A stretch of DNA of 44,917 bases from Nitrospirae bacterium GWF2_44_13 (GTDB taxonomy: Bacteria > Nitrospirota > Thermodesulfovibrionia > Thermodesulfovibrionales > UBA1546): the NCBI GenBank assembly GCA_001805105.1, contig MHEE01000009.1, forward strand, positions 42,095 through 87,011. Direction: 5' to 3'. Positions 26,660 to 35,429 of this stretch are shown here, in pieces; the first letter of the stretch is position 1, and every line of letters starts with the position of its first letter. The translations under genes and the position numbers were made by a program. Below the pieces are notes generated by a model that searched no databases, was not told the origin of the DNA, and saw nothing but the letters and a program-made list of their open reading frames with translations.

Positions 26660-27829
26660 ATGGTTTTAACAGGGCTTGATAGGTTGGAAAAGGCATGGCC
26701 GAAGGAATTAAAAGGCTTGCGCGCAGGGCTTCTTGTGCATCCTGCTTCTGTTAACAGAAAACTTGAACATTCATTAAATGTATTCCTGAAATCCAAAAAA
26801 TTCCGGCTCAAAGCGCTCTTTGGCCCTCAACACGGAATAAGGGGAGAGACACAGGACAACATGGTTGAATGGGAGGGATTTCGCGACCCGCAGACAGGGC
26901 TTCCTGTTTACAGCCTCTACGGACATAAAAGAAAACCAGAACCTGAAATGCTTAAGGATATAGACGTCCTTGCTATAGACCTTCAGGACATCGGCTCAAG
27001 ATACTATACATTCATCTGGACCATGGAACTCTGCATGCAGGCATGTCTTGAATGCAATAAATCGGTTGTTGTCCTTGACAGGCCCAATCCGTTAGGAGGT
27101 TTAGCTATAGAAGGCGCCGTGCTTGATATGTCCTTTGCGTCATTTGTCGGGCAGCGTCCATTGCCGATAAGGCACGCGATGACTGTTGGAGAAATAGCAA
27201 ATTATCTTAAGAACGAATTTTACCCCTCTCTGGATTTACACATCATAAAGATGCAGGGCTGGAAAAGAAATATGTGGTTTGACCAGACAAAACTTCCATG
27301 GGTTATGCCCTCCCCTAACATGCCGACACTTGACACAGCAATCGTCTATCCCGGAATGTGTCTTCTTGAAGGGACCAATCTGAGTGAAGGACGCGGAACG
27401 ACAAGGCCTTTTGAGATATTCGGCGCCCCTTTCATAGAGCCTGATATATTAATAAAAAGGCTTAAAGCATTTAAGCTTTCAGGCATTGTTTTCAGGCCGA
27501 TGTCTTTCCAGCCCACATTCCAGAAACATGCAGGGAAACTTTGCGGAGGGGCACAGATCCATGTTATCGATAGGAATAAATTTAAGCCATTCAAAACAGG
27601 AGTTACAATCTTAAAAATAATACATGACCTTTATCCTGAGCAATTCAGGTGGAAAGAGCCTCCATATGAGTATGAGATAGAAAAGATGCCTATAGACATT
27701 CTCTGTGGAACAGGCAGTATCAGGAAGTATATAGAGAGCGGGAAAAGTATTAATGAGATGGAAGATTGGTGGAGAGAAGAATTAAACACGTTTCAGAAGA
27801 TAAGAAGAAAGCTCTTGCTATATCAATAA
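26660..27829 (+). CDS. namZ: NamZ-type exo-beta-N-acetylmuramidase (DUF1343)
   Basis: This 389-residue protein carries the DUF1343 signatures: LFGPQHGIRG (54-63), AIDLQDIGSRYYTFIW (about 105-120), LDRPNPLGG, and PSPNMPTLDTAIVYPG with EGTNLSEGRGTTRPFE. NamZ removes terminal MurNAc from peptidoglycan fragments. There is no signal peptide, so it probably acts on fragments brought into the cytoplasm. In characterised NamZ proteins the first motif is PEHG and its Glu is catalytic; here it is Gln. The next gene, two bases after the stop, can activate the released MurNAc. Confidence 0.85.
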   Translation: MVLTGLDRLEKAWPKELKGLRAGLLVHPASVNRKLEHSLNVFLKSKKFRLKALFGPQHGIRGETQDNMVEWEGFRDPQTGLPVYSLYGHKRKPEPEMLKDIDVLAIDLQDIGSRYYTFIWTMELCMQACLECNKSVVVLDRPNPLGGLAIEGAVLDMSFASFVGQRPLPIRHAMTVGEIANYLKNEFYPSLDLHIIKMQGWKRNMWFDQTKLPWVMPSPNMPTLDTAIVYPGMCLLEGTNLSEGRGTTRPFEIFGAPFIEPDILIKRLKAFKLSGIVFRPMSFQPTFQKHAGKLCGGAQIHVIDRNKFKPFKTGVTILKIIHDLYPEQFRWKEPPYEYEIEKMPIDILCGTGSIRKYIESGKSINEMEDWWREELNTFQKIRRKLLLYQ

Positions 27830-27830
27830 C

Positions 27831-29696
27831 ATGCCAAAGTTTTCTATAAAGATTTTTCTACCTGCAGCGGGGCTTGGCGAACGCCTGAGACCGATAACAT
27901 ATCACATGCCAAAACCATTGCTGCCGCTTCTTGGAAAGCCTCTAATTGCGATTGCCTTAGAAAAATTTTCAGCAATTTCATCAGGGGAAATCGGCATAAA
28001 TCTTCATTATAAGGCTGATATGATGAAAGAATGGGTTATGAATTCGGAATTTAAAGACAGAATTAAACTTTTTCCAGAAGACCCTATCCTCGGCACAGGT
28101 GGAGCATTGAAAAACGCCGAAGCATTCCTTTCAGGCAGACATTTTCTTGTACATAATGCGGACATCCTATCTGATGTTGATTTCGTGCGTCTTATAGAAA
28201 CGCATCTTTCTTCAGGAAATATTGCCACACTTGTAACTCACGATTACCCTAAATACAATAATGTAGTCCTAGACGACACCGGACATGTTATTGACGTTGA
28301 AAATCCCGGCACATCAACGCCTAATCCTGACAGGATTGCAAAAAAGATTGCATACACAGGCATTGCCGTATATTCTCCTGAGATATTTAAATTCCTGCCT
28401 TCCGAAATCTCCCATGCGACAGTTGCATGGCTTGCTGCTTCAAAAGCAGGCTATAAAGTTCAGGCTCTTGATTTCACCGGCTCTTACTGGAGCGATATAG
28501 GAACACCTGCCACCTACGCCTCTGCAATTATTGATGCGTTAAGGAAGGATGGAGAGACGGTTTATATTCACCCTTCAGTAAAAAACTGTAATGATGTTGA
28601 TATGGATGGACATATTGTTGTCGAAAGAGAATCCATATTAACTAAAGGCTCCTCGCTCAGGAATTGCATAATGCTTCAGGGAAGCACCGCTAAAAGCGGA
28701 GAACACTACGAAAACTGCATCCTTGCTCCTGATTTCAGCATAGGCCTTAAAGAATCAGAAGTAATAAGCACATCAACAGATGAAAGCAAAATGCTCATAG
28801 GCACAAGCGGCTCTGACAGAAAATACTTCAGGATTGAAAAAGACGGGAAAACAGCAGTACTCATGGAGTGCGGAAAAGACGATCCTGACTTTGAGAGGCA
28901 TATTGAATACACAAAATTTCTGTCAAGATACTCCATCCCCGTACCCGACCTTCTTGAAGCAAAAAAAGATGAAATGCAGGCAGTATTTGAAGACCTCGGA
29001 GACCTCTCGCTCTATAGCTGGCTCAAATGCAGGCGCGAACCTGAACAGATTGAGGCAATGTACAGAAAGGTTTTGGATATAGCAGTCAGTATCCACACAA
29101 AGGCTACTGCGAACGTTTCGGAATGTCCAATGCTTCAAGGCAGGGTTTTTGATTATGAACATTTCAGATGGGAGACGAGTTATTTCATGGAAAGGTTTGT
29201 GGAAGGTGTCAAAGGTATAAAAGTAAAAAGCGCGGCAGCCTTGGATGATGAATTCCATAGGCTCGCGCAAAAGGCTGATTCATTTCCGAAAGCCATAATC
29301 CACAGGGATTTCCAATCTCATAACATAATGATACACAAGGGGATACCAAGATTAATTGATTATCAGGGAGCAAGGATTGGGCCGCCTGCGTATGATATTG
29401 CATCAATCCTCTGGGATCCCTATTATCGCCTCGAAGACGGAATGAGGGAGCGGCTTTTGGAATATTATTCCGGTGAAATGGCAAAACATCACCGCCCTAT
29501 CCCCCTTGAGTCCGTCATCATGTGCCGCCTCCAGCGCCACATGCAGGCGCTCGGAGCTTACGGATTTCTTTCTGCTGTAAAAGGCAAAAAATATTTTCTG
29601 AAGTATATTCCGGAGGGAATATGGCTTTTAAAGGAAGATGTCGCTCTTGTGAAAAATGATTATCCTGTATTGTATGGGCTGGTTATGGGGTTGTAG
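27831..29696 (+). CDS. MurU-AmgK fusion: MurNAc kinase plus MurNAc-1-phosphate uridylyltransferase
   Basis: This is a 621-residue two-domain protein. The N-terminal domain (1-240) is a sugar-1-phosphate nucleotidyltransferase: PAAGLGERLRPITYHMPKPL (11-30) and HNADIL (D111), very close to MurU. A short beta-helix-like linker follows (245-305). The C-terminal domain (about 320-621) is an aminoglycoside-phosphotransferase-type kinase like AmgK: IIHRDFQSHNIM with D493, and LIDYQGARIGPPAYDIAS with D510. In Pseudomonas, AmgK and MurU are separate and convert MurNAc to UDP-MurNAc, bypassing de novo synthesis and its fosfomycin-sensitive MurA step. The domain roles here are inferred from motifs and from the adjacent namZ. 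Confidence 0.85.
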   Translation: MPKFSIKIFLPAAGLGERLRPITYHMPKPLLPLLGKPLIAIALEKFSAISSGEIGINLHYKADMMKEWVMNSEFKDRIKLFPEDPILGTGGALKNAEAFLSGRHFLVHNADILSDVDFVRLIETHLSSGNIATLVTHDYPKYNNVVLDDTGHVIDVENPGTSTPNPDRIAKKIAYTGIAVYSPEIFKFLPSEISHATVAWLAASKAGYKVQALDFTGSYWSDIGTPATYASAIIDALRKDGETVYIHPSVKNCNDVDMDGHIVVERESILTKGSSLRNCIMLQGSTAKSGEHYENCILAPDFSIGLKESEVISTSTDESKMLIGTSGSDRKYFRIEKDGKTAVLMECGKDDPDFERHIEYTKFLSRYSIPVPDLLEAKKDEMQAVFEDLGDLSLYSWLKCRREPEQIEAMYRKVLDIAVSIHTKATANVSECPMLQGRVFDYEHFRWETSYFMERFVEGVKGIKVKSAAALDDEFHRLAQKADSFPKAIIHRDFQSHNIMIHKGIPRLIDYQGARIGPPAYDIASILWDPYYRLEDGMRERLLEYYSGEMAKHHRPIPLESVIMCRLQRHMQALGAYGFLSAVKGKKYFLKYIPEGIWLLKEDVALVKNDYPVLYGLVMGL

Positions 29697-29746
29697 AAAA
29701 TGTGGAATGCGTTACAGCAAATAACTAATTTAACTACTTGTTTGAG

Positions 29747-30082
29747 TTATTGCCAAAGTACACACTTAATAAACTTATATTGTCCATTCTCAATCTTGAA
29801 ATATATCGCACCTCCCCCACCTACAATATTTTTGGGCTTTGGAATGAATTGAACAACAATAAAATCATCTTCCATAATAATTTTAATATCAGAATTGTCA
29901 TAATATTCCATTCTTGCTTTTTTCGCGATTTCCTTAGCCATAGATATTAAAGCATCTTTATTTTCTACGTTATAATCTCCATTCGCATATAATTTCCCCT
30001 GCAACACAGAAAAAAAGCTGAAATTTAATAGAACAACTGTACAGATAGCATTTTTTAAAAAAATATTAAGGACGCGCTCCAT
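29747..30082 (-). CDS. Exported hypothetical protein
   Basis: This 111-residue protein has a hydrophobic N-terminus (about 8-30) that should act as a signal peptide. The mature part (ENKDALISMAKEIAKKARME, then IYFKIENGQYKFIKCVLWQ) has the look of a small NTF2-like fold, as in some immunity and secreted proteins. No firm family. It lies downstream of the HicBA pair (2-base gap to hicA), so it may be co-transcribed. Confidence 0.6.
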   Translation of the reverse strand: MERVLNIFLKNAICTVVLLNFSFFSVLQGKLYANGDYNVENKDALISMAKEIAKKARMEYYDNSDIKIIMEDDFIVVQFIPKPKNIVGGGGAIYFKIENGQYKFIKCVLWQ

Positions 30083-30084
30083 TT

Positions 30085-30315
30085 TTAAATCTCCTTCAAA
30101 ATCTCAAAATATTCTTCCCTGCTGATGTTTGCAGTCCTGAGATTATTTTTGATGATAAATACAGGAACTTCTGCCCAATTAGGAATTACAACAGGTCGTG
30201 TTATGCCGGGCTTTGTATATACATAGTGGTCGCCTTCTATCCTTGCACATTTAAAACCAGCTTTTTCAAATATCTTACGGAGTTTGCTTGCAGAAATAGC
30301 AACTATTTTAGGCAT
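30085..30315 (-). CDS. hicA: HicA-family mRNA interferase toxin
   Basis: The 76 residues have the HicA double-stranded-RNA-binding-like layout: SASKLRKIFEKAGFKCARIE, the catalytic His in GDHYVYTKPG, PVVIPNWAEVPVFI, and the ending RTANISREEYFEILKE. HicA cleaves mRNA and is held by HicB. It lies 3 bases after the hicB-like gene in the same direction, antitoxin first. Confidence 0.85.
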   Translation of the reverse strand: MPKIVAISASKLRKIFEKAGFKCARIEGDHYVYTKPGITRPVVIPNWAEVPVFIIKNNLRTANISREEYFEILKEI

Positions 30316-30318
30316 ACA

Positions 30319-30582
30319 TTATATGCTTGCCATCTCAGTCGCTACCAGTTTTGGAGGTATCCATTTACCGCTCGAGTCTTTTACATAATTAGCTTCTTCA
30401 AGAATGTCTAACAGTGTTCCCATCTTCTCTGCTTCTTCAAGAAAAAGCCTCACAGCAGTCTTGAGCATCTGTTTGGCGCGTTCGATGCTATCACCGCAGC
30501 TTGAAACATCAAGCTCTGGACAATAGGAAACATATGTATCGTTCTCTTTAAAAACGATAATATCAAACTCTACAGGTACCAT
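30319..30582 (-). CDS. hicB: HicB-family antitoxin
   Basis: The 87 residues open with the HicB partial RNase-H-like fold: EFDIIVFKENDTYVSYCPEL, then DVSSCGDSIERAKQMLKTAV and LFLEEAEKMGTL. It lacks a clear C-terminal DNA-binding domain, so operon control may be weak or through another protein. A GGAGG ribosome site precedes the ATG. Confidence 0.85.
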   Translation of the reverse strand: MVPVEFDIIVFKENDTYVSYCPELDVSSCGDSIERAKQMLKTAVRLFLEEAEKMGTLLDILEEANYVKDSSGKWIPPKLVATEMASI

Positions 30583-30650
30583 ATCTGCCTCCTTTACTTG
30601 TTAAATATAGCATAAAAAATTACTCTAATGAAAGCATAGTATATATAGCC

Positions 30651-31028
30651 TCATTCCTCATTCTGCAATTTTATCATATTAAACTCTTTAAGATTCTCCA
30701 TTAACTGCTCTTCTGAAATAACTCCAAGCTGGACTAAAGCCTCTCCGAAAAATATATAGGTGTCTTGCTGTTCCTTTAAAAGTTCTTTTAACTGCTCCTC
30801 TGAAAGATATTTTTCCTTTACTGCTATCGCGCCGAACTTCTCCTGCATATCTTCCTGAATGATTAGTATCTTGTTCACACCATCTTCCGTCAGCCAGCCT
30901 TTCTTCACGGCAAGCTCTCCAATCATCAGGTTGTTTTGCTTTTGTATGAACCGCGCCTTCACAATATCAAGTTCATCAATAATCTTTTTTTCAAGAAGAT
31001 ACTGTCCGAATTTCAGAGACTTACTCAT
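30651..31028 (-). CDS. Hypothetical protein with three GspE-N-like repeats
   Basis: This 125-residue protein is made of repeated units of the form FGxxLxxxxxIxxxxLxxA: FGQYLLEKKIIDELDIVKAR, IGELAVKKGWLTEDGVNKIL, FGAIAVKEKYLSEEQLKELL and FGEALVQLGVISEEQLMENL. The pattern resembles the N-terminal helical domain of type II secretion and pilus ATPases (GspE/PilB, MshEN). It may bind a signal such as cyclic di-GMP or act as a docking module, but this is only suggested by pattern. It stands alone. Confidence 0.6.
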   Translation of the reverse strand: MSKSLKFGQYLLEKKIIDELDIVKARFIQKQNNLMIGELAVKKGWLTEDGVNKILIIQEDMQEKFGAIAVKEKYLSEEQLKELLKEQQDTYIFFGEALVQLGVISEEQLMENLKEFNMIKLQNEE

Positions 31029-31094
31029 TCATTAACTCCTATCCTTATACTAAACCACTATAACAAAATATTCCCTGCAGCTCAAGTTTTCCAA

Positions 31095-31301
31095 ATTCTC
31101 AATTAGCGATAGACAGGATTGGCTCTCGCTTTCTGCAGATATTTTTCTGTCGTTCTAAGACTCATTCCGCTACAGCCGCAAAACTCACCCTTCGGGTTCA
31201 GACAGTTGCGGCTGTTAGCGCTGCATTTCGCCAAGAACGAAAACGAAAAATCTCTAATGTCACTCAAACCAACCCTGCCTATCATCAGTCTTACGGAGAA
31301 T
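31095..31301. repeat. 207-bp imperfect palindrome upstream of tilS
   Basis: The arms pair almost end to end: ATTCTC (31095) with GAGAAT (31301), GATAGACAGGATTGG with CCAACCCTGCCTATC, ATTTTTCTGTCGTTCT (31141-31156) with AGAACGAAAACGAAAAAT (31234-31251), and a tight centre CGCTACAGCCGCAA (31168-31181) with TTGCGGCTGTTAGCG (31206-31220). An inner ACCC-TTC-GGGT caps it. It fills the 320-base gap before tilS. It may be a fold-back element or REP-like unit. Confidence 0.75.
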
Positions 31302-31348
31302 GTGCAACTATTGACATCTTCGCTCGCTAATCCTTAGAGTTAAATACA

Positions 31349-32725
31349 ATGAATCTTTTTGGACCGGTAAAAACAACGATAAAAAAACATTCAATGCTCA
31401 ATGAGGGCGACAGGGTATTAATCGGCCTCTCCGGAGGCCCGGACTCTGTATGCCTTCTCCATGCGCTGAGTAATTTAAAGGATGAATACAAGCTTGCGCT
31501 TCATGCTATATACATTGACCACGGCTTAAGGCCTGATGAAATTCCCGCTGAGATAGAGTTCTGCAAAAAACTCTGCGAAACTCTTGGCGTACCGTTTATC
31601 ACTAAATCTGTTGATGTAAAGCCTTATGCAATGGATTATGGCCTGAATAAGCAGGAGGCGGCAAGAGAATTGAGATATAAGGCTTTTGATGAAACCGTAC
31701 TGGAAATCAATGCTAACAGGATTGCGCTTGCTCATAACGCGAATGATCAGGCAGAGACATTCTTTATGAGGATTCTGAGGGGCTCCGGACAGAGAGGGCT
31801 TACAGGCATTCCGCCTGTCAGAGGTAGAATCATAAGGCCGCTGATTGAGATTGAAAGAAAAGATATAGAAGAATTTCTTGACAGCATATCGCAGTCTTTT
31901 ATCGTTGATTCATCAAATCTCAAAAAAGATTATTTTAGGAATTGGCTGAGGCTTGCTGTCATGCCGGAGTTCAAAAAGCAGAATCCCGCTCTGGTCAATA
32001 CCATAAGCAGGGTCTGCGAGATTATCAGAGAAGAAGATAATTATCTTGAACTCATTGTCACAAAGACTTTAATGAAACTAATTCCTAAAAAAACAGACAA
32101 ACTAATAGAGCTTTTCCTTGTGCCGCTGGAGAATATGGATAAGGTCATCCTACGAAGAGTCTTAAGAAGGGCCATTGATGCAGTAAAGGGGTTAAGGGGA
32201 ATCGGCTTTGTTCACATTGAGGACATTATTACGCTTGTGAAAAAAGGCGATTCCGGCGACAGGATTTATCTTCCGAAGGGCATCAGGGTCATTAAAGGGT
32301 ATGCAACATTAATTCTCACTTCAGAACAGCCTTCGCAGCTTCGTACATACAGCCTTAACGTACCTGAAGAGCTTGCATTGAAAGAGTCCGGCATTCTGAT
32401 AAAGTCTTCATCTGCTGACAGTGCGGAGATTTCCTGCGATGGAAAATCAAAAGTCATGCTTGACGCTGAAAGGATAAAACTGCCCTTGGTTGTGCGGGCA
32501 AGAAAGGCAGGGGATTTCTTTTATCCTGCCGGTTTCGGCAAAAAGAAAAAGCTGCAGGACTATTTTGTTAATGAAAAGATCCCTCGCGATGAGCGCGATT
32601 CAGTACCAATAGTTCTTTCGGGAGAGGATGTTGTCTGGATTGCAGGATACAGGGCAGATGAGAGGTTTAAGGTTACAGAAGGCTCAAAAAAGATTTTGAT
32701 GCTTGAGATAAAACCTTTGAGGTAG
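31349..32725 (+). CDS. tilS: tRNA(Ile)-lysidine synthase
   Basis: This 458-residue protein has the N-type ATP pyrophosphatase loop SGGPDS (28-33) in VLIGLSGGPDSVCLLHAL. It also has IDHGLRPDE, AHNANDQAETFFMRILRGSG, and the C-terminal TilS domain (VRARKAGDFFYPAGFGKKKK, then FVNEKIPRDERDSVPIV). TilS converts C34 of the CAU tRNA-Ile to lysidine, so that it reads AUA. It is essential in most bacteria. The long palindrome just upstream may influence its transcript. Confidence 0.93.
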   Translation: MNLFGPVKTTIKKHSMLNEGDRVLIGLSGGPDSVCLLHALSNLKDEYKLALHAIYIDHGLRPDEIPAEIEFCKKLCETLGVPFITKSVDVKPYAMDYGLNKQEAARELRYKAFDETVLEINANRIALAHNANDQAETFFMRILRGSGQRGLTGIPPVRGRIIRPLIEIERKDIEEFLDSISQSFIVDSSNLKKDYFRNWLRLAVMPEFKKQNPALVNTISRVCEIIREEDNYLELIVTKTLMKLIPKKTDKLIELFLVPLENMDKVILRRVLRRAIDAVKGLRGIGFVHIEDIITLVKKGDSGDRIYLPKGIRVIKGYATLILTSEQPSQLRTYSLNVPEELALKESGILIKSSSADSAEISCDGKSKVMLDAERIKLPLVVRARKAGDFFYPAGFGKKKKLQDYFVNEKIPRDERDSVPIVLSGEDVVWIAGYRADERFKVTEGSKKILMLEIKPLR

Positions 32726-32732
32726 AATGTTT

Positions 32733-35042
32733 CTAATTATCGAGCACGCTTCTAATCCTTTTTAAAAGTTCAAGGGGGAAAATGGGTTTTGCTATAAAGT
32801 TCAAACCTTCTTCAATCAAGCTCTGTTTCTGAATCATATCTGCAGGATACCCACTTATAAAAAGCACCTTAATATCAGGCTTCATCTTCTTTATTTTTTC
32901 GTAAGCCTCTTCGCCGCTTATCTTTGGCATTCTCACATCTAAAAGAAGAATACTGACCTTATCTTTATTTCCCATAAATTTATTTACAGTGTCTGCTCCA
33001 TCTACTGCCTCTATAACTTTATAGCCTGCTTCCACAAGCATATTTCTTATAAGTTCTCTGACGGCTTCCTCGTCTTCTGCTAATAATATCGTCTCTGTGC
33101 CACTTTTTAGTTTGGTAATCCCTGCAGCCTTTATTTCTTTAGCTGTTTCTGTTCTGGTAATAGGGAGATATATCTTGAAGGTAGTGCCTTTCCCTGCCTC
33201 GCTGTAGCAATTGATATATCCGCCATGCTGCTTGATTATACCGTATACCATTGAAAGCCCAAGCCCTGTGCCTTTGCCGACCTCTTTGGTCGTAAAGAAT
33301 GGCTCAAATATTTTCTCTCTTGTCTTTTCATCCATGCCTCCGCCTGTATCCGCGACACTGATTTCCGCAAATTCAGTGTCGAGTGGCAAGTGGCAAGTGC
33401 CAAGGGTCAAGATATTTTCCTTGCTACTTACACATCGCGTAGCAATGGTCAGAGTTCCTCCATCAGGCATCGCATCCCTCGCATTTGTCGCAAGATTCAT
33501 TAATACCTGCTCTATCTGCCCTGAATCAGCTATTACCGTTAAATCTCTATCTGAAAGCAATGTCTTAAGTTCTATGTCCTCACCAATAATCCTTAGCAAA
33601 AACTTTTCTACCTTCTTTATAATCGCATTGCATTTTACTGGAACCGGATTTATTATCTGCTTTCTGCTGAATGTAAGAAGACTCCGTGTGAGGTTTGCTG
33701 CCCGTTCACATGCTGCAAGTATTTGATCAATATTTGACCTTAATGGATTATCTTCTTTTATCTTCATCTGTAACATGCTTCCATATCCTATAATTGCTGT
33801 CAGGATATTATTAAAATCATGCGCAATGCCTCCGGCAAGCTGGCCGACAACTTCCATCTTCTGCGCCTGCCTTAACTGGTCTTCGAGTTTCTTCAATTTT
33901 GTGATATCTCTTAAAATTGCATCAGTAAACAGCAATTTGCCATTATCGTCATATACAGCCTTGGATTTTACGATTACAGGTATGACATTCCCATTCCTTG
34001 CAAGCAATTCCATTTCCCCTTCATACAAACCCTTGCTCTTTACAATCTCTAATTTTTCCTTGCAGAAATCCCTCGATTCTAATGGAATGATCTCGCTAAT
34101 ATTCTTGCCTATAAGTTCTTCGATTTTGTAACCAAGCTCCTCAGCTTCTGTTTTGTTGCATACTAATATAACCCCGTCTTCGTTTAATGAATGCATCATA
34201 TCCGGCGCGTTCTCATAAAGTTTCCTGTAACGCTCTTTGGACTCATCAAGCTGTCTTTCGAGTTTTACCATATCCGTTACATCTATAAGCGATTCGATTA
34301 CATAAACGATTTTGCCTGACGAGTCTTTGATTGGATATGAGTTTGTTTCGATATAAAGAGTCTCACCATTATTGTGATAATGGGTGTGTAAGGCCCTTCC
34401 GCAATCTCCCGTCTCAAAACACCTTTTTACTGTGCATTCACATCCGTTTCTTTTTTCACTACACGGGACATCGTGACCGTGCGATATCTGGTAGCAATGC
34501 TTGCCTATTATTTCTTCAAGAGGCCTCTTAACCTGCTCACAATACCCCCTGTTTGCCTTAATAATCCTAAGTTCATTGTCTAAAACTACAACCCCTTCTC
34601 CGATTCCTTCAAGAATGTTATCAAGGAAATCTTTTGTTTCCTGCAGCGTTTTTTCCGTCTTTTTACACTCTGTGACATCCCGTAAGACCTCAATCATAAA
34701 AACAACAGCGCCCTTTTCATCTAATATTGGCGAGGCGGTAATGCCGAATATCTTTTCCGTGCCGTCAGGCATAGTATGATCGTGAATCACAGATACAGAC
34801 CTGCCAATCTTAAATATTTCCGTATGGGGACAGGTTTCCGTATGGCATTTTTCAGGACATGGAACAGGACATAAATGCAGCAAGTCATGACACTTCTTTC
34901 CGGTTATATCAGCCGCTTTTATTCCGCAGCATTCAAGCATAGTTTTATTTGCAAAAACTATATTGTAATCCTTATCAATAACAAGAATGCCGTCTGCCAT
35001 AGCATCAAGTATCGCCTTTGTGTGTTCAATCATTTTCATCAT
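32733..35042 (-). CDS. Hybrid sensor histidine kinase: PAS-PAS-PAS-HisKA-HATPase-REC
   Basis: This 769-residue cytosolic protein has no membrane helix. It has three PAS domains (about 5-125, 135-260 and 270-390), HisKA with H408 (GGIAHDFNNIL), HATPase (LMNLATNARDAMPDGG, DTGGGMDE, GTGLGLSMVYGI) and a receiver with D702 (LLLDVRMPKISG). PAS 1 and 2 each carry cysteine clusters (C51, C58, C62, C66, C71; and C183, C194, C201, C203, C208), which could bind metal, a cluster or haem. Residues about 541-556 are encoded by tandem heptamers (33384-33411) and look like an insertion. It may pass phosphate to an unlinked partner. Confidence 0.9.
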   Translation of the reverse strand: MMKMIEHTKAILDAMADGILVIDKDYNIVFANKTMLECCGIKAADITGKKCHDLLHLCPVPCPEKCHTETCPHTEIFKIGRSVSVIHDHTMPDGTEKIFGITASPILDEKGAVVFMIEVLRDVTECKKTEKTLQETKDFLDNILEGIGEGVVVLDNELRIIKANRGYCEQVKRPLEEIIGKHCYQISHGHDVPCSEKRNGCECTVKRCFETGDCGRALHTHYHNNGETLYIETNSYPIKDSSGKIVYVIESLIDVTDMVKLERQLDESKERYRKLYENAPDMMHSLNEDGVILVCNKTEAEELGYKIEELIGKNISEIIPLESRDFCKEKLEIVKSKGLYEGEMELLARNGNVIPVIVKSKAVYDDNGKLLFTDAILRDITKLKKLEDQLRQAQKMEVVGQLAGGIAHDFNNILTAIIGYGSMLQMKIKEDNPLRSNIDQILAACERAANLTRSLLTFSRKQIINPVPVKCNAIIKKVEKFLLRIIGEDIELKTLLSDRDLTVIADSGQIEQVLMNLATNARDAMPDGGTLTIATRCVSSKENILTLGTCHLPLDTEFAEISVADTGGGMDEKTREKIFEPFFTTKEVGKGTGLGLSMVYGIIKQHGGYINCYSEAGKGTTFKIYLPITRTETAKEIKAAGITKLKSGTETILLAEDEEAVRELIRNMLVEAGYKVIEAVDGADTVNKFMGNKDKVSILLLDVRMPKISGEEAYEKIKKMKPDIKVLFISGYPADMIQKQSLIEEGLNFIAKPIFPLELLKRIRSVLDN
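33384..33411. repeat. Four tandem heptamers inside a kinase gene
   Basis: TGGCAAG, TGGCAAG, TGCCAAG, GGTCAAG run without gaps. They encode part of a loop in the HATPase domain. A related set sits in gltX at 35814-35835. Confidence 0.8.
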
Positions 35043-35055
35043 TTTCCCTCACACA

Positions 35056-35184
35056 TTAAATTTTTTCTTTTTTCTCCTGATACATCCTTTCATCTGCCTT
35101 CTTCAGAGCTAAATGCATGTCAGAACCTTCCTTAAAAGTTGAACCTCCGAAGTAAAATTGAAAATTAGGAAATTGAAACACCAT
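35056..35184 (-). pseudogene. GGDEF-domain C-terminal remnant
   Basis: A short minus-strand frame ending at 35056 encodes GGSTFKEGSDMHLALKKADE followed by RMYQEKKEKI. This matches the closing helix of GGDEF (diguanylate cyclase) domains, where ADxxMYxxK is conserved. The active-site half is gone. Upstream in the frame a repeated TTTCAATTT/TTTTCAATTT stretch marks a disruption. The rest of the 387-base gap (35185-35429) is the AT-rich leader of gltX. Confidence 0.6.
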
Positions 35185-35429
35185 ATTTCATCTGTCCTTA
35201 AAACTCGGACAATCCTCTAAGTTTTTTGAAGGTTGTATAAGAGGGTAATAGATAGATAATGATATAGCATTTTTTACTCCTAACCTAAAATTATAGCTAT
35301 AAAGTCTTGTTATAACTATAACATTATGGCGGCTGCGAAAACAATTAATAATCAGGCAAATCATGCATGATTCTTTAAAATCTGTTATATTGTAAAAATA
35401 ATTATTTATCCGGAGGTTTTCATTTACAA

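Noticed and set aside
31119-31337. 72-codon plus-strand open frame upstream of tilS
   Set aside because: It falls almost wholly inside the 207-bp palindrome, so the open frame is a by-product of the repeat.
33211-33726. 171-codon plus-strand open frame inside the hybrid kinase gene
   Set aside because: It lies fully antisense to the conserved HisKA/HATPase coding sequence, and its residue mix (Ser/Leu/Phe-rich) is typical of a shadow frame.
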